A stretch of 17,018 nucleotides of DNA from Akkermansia muciniphila (GTDB lineage Bacteria > Verrucomicrobiota > Verrucomicrobiia > Verrucomicrobiales > Akkermansiaceae): contig SFDX01000040.1 in the NCBI GenBank assembly GCA_004557455.1, positions 1 to 17,018 on the forward strand. Direction: 5' to 3'. Under the pieces are notes generated by a model that was not told where the DNA came from, ran no database searches, and saw nothing but the letters and a program-made list of their open reading frames with translations. Within the stretch, counting starts at the first letter, position 1, and every line of letters starts with the position of its first letter. This document shows, piece after piece, positions 1-7,367 of this stretch. The position numbers were made by a program, and so were the translations under genes.

Positions 1-315
1 GTTTACTTCATTGTTGATAACCTGAAAGTGCATCATGCCAACTGCCTCCAACCGTGGCTGAAGGCACATGCGAAAGAGCTGGAGTTGCACTATCTACCCT
101 CGTCATCGCCGGAGTTGAATCCGGATGAGTATCTGAACAATGACCTGAAGACAGCCCTCAACCGGGGAGCTCCCGCACGGGGCAGCAGCAAACTGAAGGA
201 ACAGGTTGTTGCGCATATGGAAAAGAGAAGCAAGGATCCGACAACGATGGACAAACTATTCCAGCATCCGAAGGTGGCGTATGCCGCTGACGACAATCAT
301 TCATTGCCGAAGTAA
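1..315 (+). CDS. IS630-family transposase, C-terminal part (5' end outside window)
   Basis: The frame is open from base 1 and ends at TAA 313-315, so only the last 104 residues are present. The piece begins with a hydrophobic strand ending in V-D-N (VDNLKVHHA), which matches the second Asp of the DDE triad. It then has LPSSSPELNPDEYLNNDLK, the characteristic IS630/Tc1-like block with the third acidic residue in the NPDEYLN segment. This is the RNase H-like catalytic domain that cuts and joins the element ends, normally at TA targets. The first Asp and the N-terminal helix-turn-helix lie outside the window, so whether the element is intact cannot be judged. No terminal inverted repeat could be confirmed downstream. 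Confidence 0.85.
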   Translation, partial: VYFIVDNLKVHHANCLQPWLKAHAKELELHYLPSSSPELNPDEYLNNDLKTALNRGAPARGSSKLKEQVVAHMEKRSKDPTTMDKLFQHPKVAYAADDNHSLPK

Positions 316-741
316 TAATGTGCAAGAATACTCAGCCAAATCTAATCTCTGTTTCGTGATTCTCTTGTATGAGTAGGGGGTAATCCCAATACGGAACCAC
401 CCCCTACATTAGACGAAAACCTTAGGTGCATGCTCTTCCTAAATCAAAGGAAAGAGGGAAAGAAATTAGAAATTTCTTCTCTGTTTTCTTAACTTCAATT
501 TTGTCATTATATGATATATCAAAGAATCCAAAAATAGCAAATATGGAATAATCTATGGAATCAGAAAATCTGAAATACCCCTTCAGTTGGCATTCTATGG
601 TGTGTCCGAAAAAGCGAGCACTCCATAGTCTTTCGGAGGCTGATTGCTCGTAAAAATAAAGGCACGCTTTGTTGCGCATGGTCCTGCACAGGGCAAGATC
701 AGAGGCGTCAGCGTGCCGTGACAAGCTCATTGAACCACATT
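316..741. other. AT-rich intergenic stretch without a convincing gene
   Basis: This stretch lies between the IS630 fragment and the end of rlmH and is clearly more AT-rich than the housekeeping genes. The only notable frame is a minus-strand run from an ATG at 730 (or 679) to a TAA at 422-424. It encodes about 102 (or 85) residues with no recognised motif and a hydrophobic, aromatic-rich middle. I see no SD or good promoter for it and do not call it a gene. Bases 613-650 contain nested inverted repeats (CGAGCA with TGCTCG, CTCC with GGAG) that could fold as RNA. Confidence 0.4.
373..407. repeat. Inverted repeat downstream of the transposase
   Basis: GTAGGGGGT at 373-381 pairs perfectly with ACCCCCTAC at 399-407 across a 17-base loop. 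It lies about 58 bases after the transposase stop. It could be a transcription terminator for the transposase or part of the element's end; there is no T-tract on either side, so its role is uncertain. Confidence 0.4.
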
Positions 742-770
742 GGGAATAAAAAGTCAAGACTTTTAATCCC
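742..770 (-). terminator. Hairpin overlapping the rlmH stop codon
   Basis: Read on the minus strand, GGGATTAAAAGTC is followed almost at once by GACTTTTTATTCCC. The two arms pair nearly perfectly, with one extra A/T. The rlmH stop codon (763-765) lies in the first arm. As the last structure of the PBP2-fabG-rlmH cluster it is a plausible terminator. There is no long T-run after it, so it may instead be a 3'-end stabiliser. Confidence 0.4.
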
Positions 771-1203
771 GGTGGTAGGGCGAGCCTGCGAGGAGGGTGT
801 GGACGCGGTAGAGCTGCTCGAGGAGGACGACGAGGGCGAGCTCGTGCTGCATGGTGTGGCAGCCCAGGCACATGCAGAAATCGCAGGCGCGGCGCAGGGC
901 CGGGGTATGGCCGTCTGCGGCGCCGATGAGGAAAGCCACGTGCTTGACGGCGCGGAGTTGCCACTCCCGCACCAGGGCCTCGAAACGGCGCGTGGTCCAG
1001 TTCTCGCCCCGCTCGTCCAGGGCAATGCGCAGGCAGCCGGAGGTGGCATCCAGCAGACGGCGCGACACCTCCTCCGACGGGCCGGCCTTCACATAGCGCA
1101 ACTCGACCCTGCCGAGGGGACGCAGACGCTCCTCGAAGAAGCGCACGCCCTCCCGCGCGTAAGCCAGCGAAGGCTTGGCCGCCGCTGCTACAATGAAGTC
1201 CAT
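763..1203 (-). CDS. rlmH: 23S rRNA (pseudouridine-1915-N3)-methyltransferase RlmH
   Basis: The 146-residue protein is slightly shorter than the usual 155-160 but complete for the SPOUT-class RlmH fold. Recognisable blocks are LDERGENW (about 62-69), the knot strand and loop FLIGAADGH (91-99), HELALVVLLEQLYR (120-133) and the C-terminal SPYHRD, all at expected relative places. The enzyme uses S-adenosylmethionine to methylate the pseudouridine at position 1915 in helix 69 of 23S rRNA and acts as a dimer on assembled 70S ribosomes. The loop reads IGAADG rather than the common IGGxxG, a mild variant. ATG at 1203 begins 23 bases after the fabG stop, so the gene is probably cotranscribed with fabG. 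Proximity to a PBP2 gene is a known arrangement (rlmH-mrdA in Escherichia coli). Confidence 0.93.
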   Translation of the reverse strand: MDFIVAAAAKPSLAYAREGVRFFEERLRPLGRVELRYVKAGPSEEVSRRLLDATSGCLRIALDERGENWTTRRFEALVREWQLRAVKHVAFLIGAADGHTPALRRACDFCMCLGCHTMQHELALVVLLEQLYRVHTLLAGSPYHRD

Positions 1204-1226
1204 ACCCGCCGGGAAAGTGTGGGGTG

Positions 1227-1973
1227 TTACATGGTCATGCCGCCGTCCACCACCAACACCTGGCCGGTGATGTAGCGGGCCTCATCCGAGGCCAGGAAGA
1301 GGGCCGCATTAGCGATATCCTCCGGCTTGCCGAGGTCCGCCAAGGGGATGCGGGCGACGATGGCCTCTTTTGCCTTCTCCGGGATGGCATCCGTCATCTC
1401 GGTAGCGATGAAACCGGGAGCGATGGCGTTGCAGGTGACCTTGCGGGAGGCCATCTCCTGCGCTACGGACTTGGTGAGGCCGATGACACCGGCCTTGGAG
1501 GCAGCGTAGTTGACCTGCCCGGCGTTACCGGTGATGCCGACCACGGAGCTCATGTTAATGATGCGGCCGGCGGGGCTCTTCATGAGCGGGCGCATCAGGG
1601 CCTTGATGAAGAGGTAAACGCTCTTGAGATTGGTGGAGATGACGGCATCCCAGTCCGCATCTTTCATGCGCATCAGCAGGCCGTCCTTGGTAATGCCGGC
1701 GTTGTTCACCAAGATGTCCACGGCAGGGTGCTCTGCCAGGATGGCCTTGACGCAGGCCGCGACGGCCTCGGGGTCCGCAACATCGCAGGGGAATGCCACG
1801 CAGCTGCCGGGGTAATCTGCGTTGATGGACTCCGCCGCGCCGCCGCAGGACGCGGGGTTGCGGGAAATGAGGATGACCTTGGCGCCCTCTGCCGCAAAGC
1901 GGCGAGCGACGGCGTTACCGATGCCGCGACCGGCACCGGTGACAATGGCTGTTTTACCTTCCAGTTTTTTCAT
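1227..1973 (-). CDS. fabG: 3-oxoacyl-[acyl-carrier-protein] reductase FabG
   Basis: The 248-residue short-chain dehydrogenase has the length and motif order of FabG: cofactor motif TGAGRGIG (12-19), CDV (63-65), NNAG (90-93), catalytic Asn in STNLKS (N115), then S143, Y156 and K160 in the block MSSVVGITGNAGQVNYAASK. The PG motif (186-187) and the C-terminal VDGGMTM complete it. The enzyme reduces 3-oxoacyl-ACP with NADPH in the first reductive step of fatty-acid elongation. I start at ATG 1973 (MKKLEGKTAIVTG); the open frame reaches back only to a TTG at 1997 and the extra residues are not family-like. No SD is visible. The gene lies 33 bases after the PBP2 stop and 23 bases before rlmH, consistent with one transcript. 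The general fatty-acid role is well supported; a specialised SDR substrate is less likely. Confidence 0.92.
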   Translation of the reverse strand: MKKLEGKTAIVTGAGRGIGNAVARRFAAEGAKVILISRNPASCGGAAESINADYPGSCVAFPCDVADPEAVAACVKAILAEHPAVDILVNNAGITKDGLLMRMKDADWDAVISTNLKSVYLFIKALMRPLMKSPAGRIINMSSVVGITGNAGQVNYAASKAGVIGLTKSVAQEMASRKVTCNAIAPGFIATEMTDAIPEKAKEAIVARIPLADLGKPEDIANAALFLASDEARYITGQVLVVDGGMTM

Positions 1974-2006
1974 GTCGGTGTTTCTGTATGTTATCAAGAA
2001 AAATGA

Positions 2007-4250
2007 TCAATCGCGCGAGCGCGTTTCGTCCCACCCGCTGCGTTCACTGCGAACACGCGCGCCCTCCCGGGCACGGCGGGCGCTCTCCTCCTTGGCGCGT
2101 TGCAGGGCAGCGGCCTGTTCGGCTTCCTCTTCCGTCACCTCCTCGGCTACCTCATCGCGGGCCCCTCCCGGCAGGATGGGTTCGGCCTTGAGGGCCTCCT
2201 GCATGCTCGGTTTGACGCGGTTGAAGAAGGCTCGCACGATAGCAGCCGCCATGCGTCCGCCGGAGATGCGTTCTCCCTTGTTACCCTCGTACAGCGCCAC
2301 ATACGCAAAACGCGGCGCATCCGCGGGCACATAGCCTGCGAACCAAGCCAGGCGTCGATCCTCGGAGGGAGGGCCCCACTGGGCGGTGCCGGTCTTGCCG
2401 GCGTTGCTCACGTAGCCCAGCTGTGCCCCGCGACCGGAGCCGCCGTTCACCACGGCCTTGGTGCCTTTGCGCACGGTCACGAGCGCCTCCCCGAAGTCCT
2501 TGAGACTGTTCTGGGCGGAGGGCTGAAACTGGTAGACCACGTTACCGTCGGAATCCAGCACCTGCTTAACGAGGTGCAGCTTGGGCAGGTAGCGTCCGTT
2601 CGCAATGCCGCTGAAGGCATGGGCCACCTGCAGCGGGGTGGCCAGCAAGGGGCCTTGGCCGATGGAGATGTTCGCCTCATCGCCTTTCTTGAAGCCGCGG
2701 CCGTAGTTGCGGTTCATCCAGTGCTCATCCGGTACCAGACCCGCTTTCTCCGGCAGGGGGATGCCCGTGGGCAGTCCGTAGCCGAAACGCCGCGCGGTGT
2801 CACACAGGCGGACGGCACCGACAGCGGGTTCCATGGTGGCCGTCACTTGGTACATGTAGGGGTTATTCGAGATGGCGAGTGCCGTCACGCAGTTGATGCT
2901 GCCCTCAAAACGGCTGTGGTTCACGAAACGGTAGCCGCCGATGAGCATGCTGCTGGGACAGAAGATGTGGGTGGACTCTTTCACAATCCCGTAGCGCAGG
3001 GCAGCCGCCACGGTGATGGTCTTGAAGGTGGAGGCGGGGGGGTACACACCCGCAAAAGCACGGCTGACAAGCGGTGTGGCCGGGTCTTCGCGCAGCTTTT
3101 TGTAGTCCTCCTCGGAGATTTTAGGGATAAAAACATTCGGGTCGAAATTCGGGGCGGTCGCCAGCACCAGGATTTCACCGGTGTGCACATCGATGAGAAC
3201 GAAGGCCCCGCGATGGTGCGTGTTCTTGTAGAGGGCTTCCTCCGCCGCCTTCTGCCACTCCAGGTTCAGGGTCGTCACCACTGTGCCGCCGGCCTTGGGC
3301 TTGATCTGCAGCTCGTCGAGAATCTTCTTGCCGTTCTCATCGAACATCAGACGCCACACCCCGGGGCGTCCCGTGAGTTGTTTGTTGAACTTGAGCTCCA
3401 GCCCGGCGCGACCTTCGTGGTTCTCGAAGATGGGGTCGTTGTGGTTGATGGGACCGGTGGGCAGTTTGGCTTTGATGCCTGTATAACCGAGAATATGGCA
3501 GGCGGTTGTCTTGTTGGGGTACAGGCGGATGTAGTTGGGCACCAGCTTGGCATGCGGTACGGCAGCCACGGCCTCGCGAACCTTCTGCGGCAGGGCCGTT
3601 CCCCGCACGGTGGGGCCCACGGGCAGGGGGAGCCAGCGGCGGTCTCGGTAGTGGGCGAGTATCTTCTCATCGCTCAGCTCGCTCATCTTCAGACCCCGGC
3701 GTGTGTATTCGTCTGTTACCCGGTGCGCGATGCTCAGGATATTCGCCTCACTCTCATCCGTCAGTTGGCCGAAGTCGATGGCTGGCTGGTACGCTACCTC
3801 GGAGGTTGCCATCACGCGGCCCATGCGGTCCGTCACCATCCCGCGGGGACCGGGTACCGTCAGGGACATGGTGCGCGCGTTGCGTCGGGTGGTGGCGTAG
3901 GTCTCGCGGGAGGGGTCCTGCACGGCCATGTCGTCCTCGGTCAACCCGGGGGGTGGCATCACGGGGCCGGTGCGGGTGCCTTCACTGCCGCTCAACCCGA
4001 AGTCGCCGGAGCTGTCCACGGCGGCTTGTGTGGGGTCATCGGCATCCCCGGGTTCCACCCCTTGGTGTACCTCGAGGCGGTCCTCGCCGCCCAGTTTCAC
4101 GGTTTCCACGGCGGTTTCTTCCTCGTCATCCACGGGCAGGGCGCGGGCATCCTCCTCCTGCGGGGGCTGTGTCTCGGTGTCCCCGGGGCGGACGGCCGAT
4201 GCGGGCATCGTCAGTCCGAGCAGCAGAGCAAGTAGCGTCTTCTTCAGCAT
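2007..4250 (-). CDS. mrdA: Penicillin-binding protein 2 (class B transpeptidase, MrdA-like)
   Basis: The 747-residue protein cross-links peptidoglycan during lateral wall elongation, with RodA as the expected partner (not in the window). It starts MLKKTLLALLLGLTMPASA, a signal-type hydrophobic segment. The pedestal motif RGMVTDRMGRVMA follows at about 136-148, the PBP2-typical NYIRLYPNKTTACHILGYTG at 239-258, then the transpeptidase motifs: S407-T-F-K410, S461-N-N463 and K619-T-G621. Two features are unusual: an acidic, Pro/Gly-rich stretch of about 110 residues (21-130) between the membrane segment and the pedestal, and a charged, helix-prone tail (698-747). ATG 4250 is chosen because of the signal segment and because a good promoter lies directly before it; the frame is open to 4553 but upstream residues are not family-like. 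The class B PBP assignment is firm; PBP2 rather than FtsI rests on the N-terminal blocks. Confidence 0.9.
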   Translation of the reverse strand: MLKKTLLALLLGLTMPASAVRPGDTETQPPQEEDARALPVDDEEETAVETVKLGGEDRLEVHQGVEPGDADDPTQAAVDSSGDFGLSGSEGTRTGPVMPPPGLTEDDMAVQDPSRETYATTRRNARTMSLTVPGPRGMVTDRMGRVMATSEVAYQPAIDFGQLTDESEANILSIAHRVTDEYTRRGLKMSELSDEKILAHYRDRRWLPLPVGPTVRGTALPQKVREAVAAVPHAKLVPNYIRLYPNKTTACHILGYTGIKAKLPTGPINHNDPIFENHEGRAGLELKFNKQLTGRPGVWRLMFDENGKKILDELQIKPKAGGTVVTTLNLEWQKAAEEALYKNTHHRGAFVLIDVHTGEILVLATAPNFDPNVFIPKISEEDYKKLREDPATPLVSRAFAGVYPPASTFKTITVAAALRYGIVKESTHIFCPSSMLIGGYRFVNHSRFEGSINCVTALAISNNPYMYQVTATMEPAVGAVRLCDTARRFGYGLPTGIPLPEKAGLVPDEHWMNRNYGRGFKKGDEANISIGQGPLLATPLQVAHAFSGIANGRYLPKLHLVKQVLDSDGNVVYQFQPSAQNSLKDFGEALVTVRKGTKAVVNGGSGRGAQLGYVSNAGKTGTAQWGPPSEDRRLAWFAGYVPADAPRFAYVALYEGNKGERISGGRMAAAIVRAFFNRVKPSMQEALKAEPILPGGARDEVAEEVTEEEAEQAAALQRAKEESARRAREGARVRSERSGWDETRSRD

Positions 4251-4259
4251 TGCGCGTCC

Positions 4260-4288
4260 ATTGTAGCGCATTTTGCCCCCGTGTGCAA
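4260..4288 (-). promoter_or_regulatory. sigma70-type promoter for the PBP2 cluster
   Basis: Minus strand: TTGCAC (4283-4288), 17-base spacer, TACAAT (4260-4265). The -10 box ends 9 bases before the ATG at 4250, so the transcript would have almost no 5' leader. Confidence 0.6.
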
Positions 4289-4373
4289 CATATCTTTGCG
4301 TGTGCGGTGCATTTTGGGGTGCTTTCCGCGCGGCGGAGGGGTAGGGCAAGCCTGTCATACCGGCGGAATGGCC

Positions 4374-4402
4374 TTGCTTCCTGTGCGCGTCTGTGCTACC
4401 TT
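4374..4402 (+). promoter_or_regulatory. Possible promoter for the EIIA gene
   Basis: TTGCTT (4374-4379), 17-base spacer, TACCTT (4397-4402); the -10 match is weak (4 of 6). It ends 9 bases before ATG 4412, the same geometry as the divergent PBP2 promoter, again implying a very short or absent leader. Confidence 0.4.
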
Positions 4403-4411
4403 TGAGCCTGC

Positions 4412-4885
4412 ATGTTCTCTTCTCCTCTGCTGCATCTGTTCGTGGTTCGAGAGCCTCTGGAGGCTCCGGATTCCTGCGCTGCGATCTGTTTGCTGGCGCA
4501 GGAGTGTCTCCGGCGCTGTCCCGGGGTCGGCCTGCCCGCTGACCTGCCGGCACTGGCTTGGGAGCGGGAGGAGGAGATCGGGACCTACCTGGGGCACGGT
4601 ACGGCCCTGCCGCATGCGCGTGTGCCGGGGCTTGCGGGGCCGCTGCTCTGCGTGGCGCGTTCGTCGGCGGGTATCCCCTGGCCGGAGCAGCGGGCGCATC
4701 TCATTTTCTTCCTGGCCGTGCCGGAGCATCAGCCGGAGCTGTATCTGCAGTTCGTTTCGCGCCTGCTGCGGTGGCGTACGACGGCCCCTGCGTTGCTGCT
4801 CGAGGGGCCTCCGGAGGCTCTGCTTGCGGCCCTGGAGCAGTTTCTGTTGCCGAACTCGGGGGCAAAAAGTGCTTCCGTGGGGTAA
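4412..4885 (+). CDS. PTS EIIA type-2 (PtsN/fructose-like) domain protein
   Basis: The 157-residue protein is a single EIIA domain of the fructose/nitrogen PTS class. The diagnostic block is EEEIGTYLGHGTALPHAR (about 53-70), in which H68 is the phosphorylatable histidine. It is followed by the conserved hydrophobic core HLIFFLAVPEH and a helix QFVSRLLR. Such proteins accept phosphate from HPr or NPr; stand-alone versions usually regulate rather than transport (PtsN-like), whereas sugar-specific ones sit beside EIIB/EIIC. No EIIB, EIIC, HPr or EI gene is nearby, so a regulatory role is inferred. The gene diverges from PBP2 and is 106 bases upstream of pflB, which has its own promoter. The start is ATG 4412; no SD is present. 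It is Leu/Pro-rich, as expected from the high local GC. Confidence 0.8.
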   Translation: MFSSPLLHLFVVREPLEAPDSCAAICLLAQECLRRCPGVGLPADLPALAWEREEEIGTYLGHGTALPHARVPGLAGPLLCVARSSAGIPWPEQRAHLIFFLAVPEHQPELYLQFVSRLLRWRTTAPALLLEGPPEALLAALEQFLLPNSGAKSASVG

Positions 4886-4892
4886 AAAAGGC

Positions 4893-4921
4893 TTGCATCC
4901 CCGGCTGCTGCATGGTATAAA
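4893..4921 (+). promoter_or_regulatory. sigma70-type promoter for pflB
   Basis: TTGCAT (4893-4898), 17-base spacer, TATAAA (4916-4921). The start site would be near 4928, giving a 5' untranslated region of about 64 bases before ATG 4992. No obvious operator palindrome was seen. Confidence 0.6.
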
Positions 4922-4991
4922 GCGCGCATCGCCATCCCGGCTGCTTCGGTGGCCGGCATCATCCCCCCCATTCACAACATTTTTACATACC

Positions 4992-7259
4992 ATGAAATTG
5001 AAGCCCGGCAAGGACTACGAGCAGTGGAGCGGCTTTGCAGGCCGCATTTGGAAAGACGAGGTCAACGTGCGTGACTTCATCCAGACGAACTACCAACCCT
5101 ACGACGGGGACGAGAGCTTCCTGGCCGGCCCGACGGAGGCTACGGATAAGCTCTGGGGAGCTCTGCAGAAGCTCCAGAAGGAGGAGCGCGCCCGCGGCGG
5201 CGTGCTCGAGTGCGAGACGGAGGTCGTCAGCGGGCTCACCTCCTACGGTCCGGGCTACATCGATGAGAAGCTCAAGGATCTGGAGAAGATTGTGGGCATT
5301 CAGACGGACAAACCGCTCAAGCGTGCATTCATGCCCTACGGCGGTATCAAGATGGCCGTGCAGGCGGCGGAGACCTACGGCTACACGATTAACCCGGAGC
5401 TCAAGCGCATTTTTACAGAGTACACCACCACGCACAATGATGGTGTTTTTGCTGCCTACACGCCGGAGATGCGCTTGGCCCGCAAGACGCATATCGTGAC
5501 CGGTCTGCCGGATACCTACGGGCGCGGGCGCATCGTGGGGGACTACCGCCGCGTGGCACTTTACGGCATCGATTACCTCATCGAGGCAAAGGAGAACGAT
5601 CTGCTTAACTGCGGCTGCGGTAACATGTATGACGAGGTTATCCGCCAGCGGGAGGAGATCTCCATGCAGATCAAGGCTCTCAAGGGGATGAAGGAGATGG
5701 CGGCCATCTACGGGCATGATATTTCACAGCCTGCCGCCAACGCTCATCAGGCTTGTCAGTGGCTCTATTTCGGCTACCTTGCCGCCGTCAAGACTCAGAA
5801 TGGTGCCGCCATGAGCGTGGGCCGTATCTCGACCTTCCTGGATATCTACATCCGCCGTGATTTGGAGCGCGGGCTCATCACGGAGTCGGAGGCGCAGGAG
5901 CTTATCGACCACTTGGTGCTCAAGTTCCGCATGGTCAAGTTTGCGCGCATCCCGTCCTACAATCAGCTCTTCTCCGGCGACCCCACTTGGGCCACGCTGG
6001 AGGTGGCGGGCATCGGTATGGATGGCCGCAGCATGGTGACGCAGACGGATTTCCGCTTCCTGCACACGCTGGAGAACATGGGGCCCTCCCCGGAGCCGAA
6101 TCTGACGGTGCTCTACTCGTCCAAGCTGGGTGAGAATTTCAAGCGCTACGCTGCCAAGATTTCCGTGGCGACCAGCTCCATCCAGTATGAGAACGATGAT
6201 GTCATGAAGCCCGTTTGGGGGGATGACTACTCCATCTGCTGCTGTGTTTCTGCCACGCAGACGGGTAAGGAGATCCAGTTCTTCGGAGCGCGTGCAAACC
6301 TCGGCAAGGCGTTGCTCTACGCCTTCAACGGCGGTTTCGATGAGAAGCACCGCATCCAGTGCGGGCCGAAGATGGAGCGTATCTCCGGCGAGTATGCCGA
6401 CTTCGATGAGGTGATGGAGAAGTTCGATTTCTGGTTGGATTGGGTGGCGGATATTTACGTCAACGTGCTCAATCTCATCCACTACATGCATGATAAGTAT
6501 TACTACGAGGCGGCGGAAATGGCCCTCATCGATACGGACGTGCGCCGCACCTTCGCAACGGGTATCGCCGGTTTCTCGCATGTGATTGACTCGCTCAGCG
6601 CTATCAAGTACGCGAAGGTTCGCATCCTGCGCGATGAGGAGGGTATCACCACCGGTTTCGAGACGGAGGGTGACTTCCCGAAGTACGGCAACGATGACGA
6701 CCGCGCGGATGAGATCGGCATCTGGCTGCTCAAGACCTTTGTGGAGAAGGTCAGCCGCCGCCACACTTACCGCAACAGCACGGCCACGACCTCGCTGCTC
6801 ACCATCACGTCCAACGTGGTTTACGGTGAAGCGACTGGCGCCATGCCGGACGGGCGGCCCGCATACACGCCGTTCTCCCCGGGTGCATCGCCTTCCTACG
6901 GTGCCGAGCAGAACGGGCTCCTCGCCTCCCTTAACAGCGTGGCGAAGATTCCCTACCACTGGTCGCTCGATGGTATCTCCAACACCCAGACCATCAACCC
7001 GGACGCCCTCGGTCACTCCGATGCGGAGCGTACCGCGAACCTCGTCCAGGTGCTCGATGGCTACTTCGACCAAGGTGCTCACCACCTGAACGTCAACGTC
7101 TTCGGTGTTGACCGCCTCCTCGATGCCAAGGCCCACCCGGAGAAGGAGGAGTACGCGAACTTCACCATCCGCGTCTCCGGCTACGCGGTCAAGTTCATTG
7201 ACCTTACCCCCAAGCAGCAGGACGACGTCATCGCCCGCACCTGCCACGGTCGCCTCTGA
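4992..7259 (+). CDS. pflB: Formate C-acetyltransferase (pyruvate formate-lyase)
   Basis: The 755-residue glycyl-radical enzyme matches the usual ~760 length. It converts pyruvate and CoA to acetyl-CoA and formate in anaerobic fermentation, in the cytoplasm. The active-site cysteine pair lies in DDYSICCCVSAT (C417-C418 by alignment with the enterobacterial ACCVSPM; an extra Cys at 416 replaces the usual Ala). It is followed by EIQFFGARANLGKALL. The C-terminal glycyl-radical loop IRVSGYAV gives G730 as the radical site. Other conserved blocks include TTTHNDGVFAAYTPEMR and LTVLYSSKLGENFK. ATG 4992 starts the family-typical N-terminus; the frame is open upstream to 4281 but that part is not protein-like for PFL. 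No activase gene (pflA) is adjacent in this window, so activation must come from elsewhere. No SD is visible. Confidence 0.97.
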   Translation: MKLKPGKDYEQWSGFAGRIWKDEVNVRDFIQTNYQPYDGDESFLAGPTEATDKLWGALQKLQKEERARGGVLECETEVVSGLTSYGPGYIDEKLKDLEKIVGIQTDKPLKRAFMPYGGIKMAVQAAETYGYTINPELKRIFTEYTTTHNDGVFAAYTPEMRLARKTHIVTGLPDTYGRGRIVGDYRRVALYGIDYLIEAKENDLLNCGCGNMYDEVIRQREEISMQIKALKGMKEMAAIYGHDISQPAANAHQACQWLYFGYLAAVKTQNGAAMSVGRISTFLDIYIRRDLERGLITESEAQELIDHLVLKFRMVKFARIPSYNQLFSGDPTWATLEVAGIGMDGRSMVTQTDFRFLHTLENMGPSPEPNLTVLYSSKLGENFKRYAAKISVATSSIQYENDDVMKPVWGDDYSICCCVSATQTGKEIQFFGARANLGKALLYAFNGGFDEKHRIQCGPKMERISGEYADFDEVMEKFDFWLDWVADIYVNVLNLIHYMHDKYYYEAAEMALIDTDVRRTFATGIAGFSHVIDSLSAIKYAKVRILRDEEGITTGFETEGDFPKYGNDDDRADEIGIWLLKTFVEKVSRRHTYRNSTATTSLLTITSNVVYGEATGAMPDGRPAYTPFSPGASPSYGAEQNGLLASLNSVAKIPYHWSLDGISNTQTINPDALGHSDAERTANLVQVLDGYFDQGAHHLNVNVFGVDRLLDAKAHPEKEEYANFTIRVSGYAVKFIDLTPKQQDDVIARTCHGRL

Positions 7260-7281
7260 TCCTCCCTCCCTGCATCTTAAG

Positions 7282-7309
7282 CCCCCTGCCTACCACGGTA
7301 GACAGGGGG
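7282..7309. terminator. Inverted repeat after pflB, probable terminator
   Basis: CCCCCTG at 7282-7288 pairs with CAGGGGG at 7303-7309, with an inner CTAC/GTAG-type stem interrupted by one C/A mismatch. It starts 22 bases after the pflB stop and lies 58 bases beyond the stop of the convergent acyltransferase gene. There is no clean T-tract on either side, so it may act as a weak bidirectional terminator. Confidence 0.5.
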
Positions 7310-7367
7310 TAAAAATTGCACGTCCGTCCTGTAGTCGCCCACCTTGAAGTGGAGAAGAGAACTGTAA

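Noticed and set aside
2100..4235. 711-codon plus-strand open frame opposite the PBP2 gene
   Set aside because: It is antisense to a gene with complete transpeptidase motifs; its Gly/His/Val-rich composition is typical of the mirror frame of high-GC coding DNA, and it has no recognisable domain.
4281..4991. 237-codon upstream extension of the pflB frame
   Set aside because: It overlaps the EIIA gene in another frame and the pflB promoter; the sequence is Arg/Cys/Ser-rich noise.
5724..7247. 507-codon minus-strand open frame opposite pflB
   Set aside because: Antisense shadow of a highly conserved gene; no motifs and a composition that simply reflects pflB codons.
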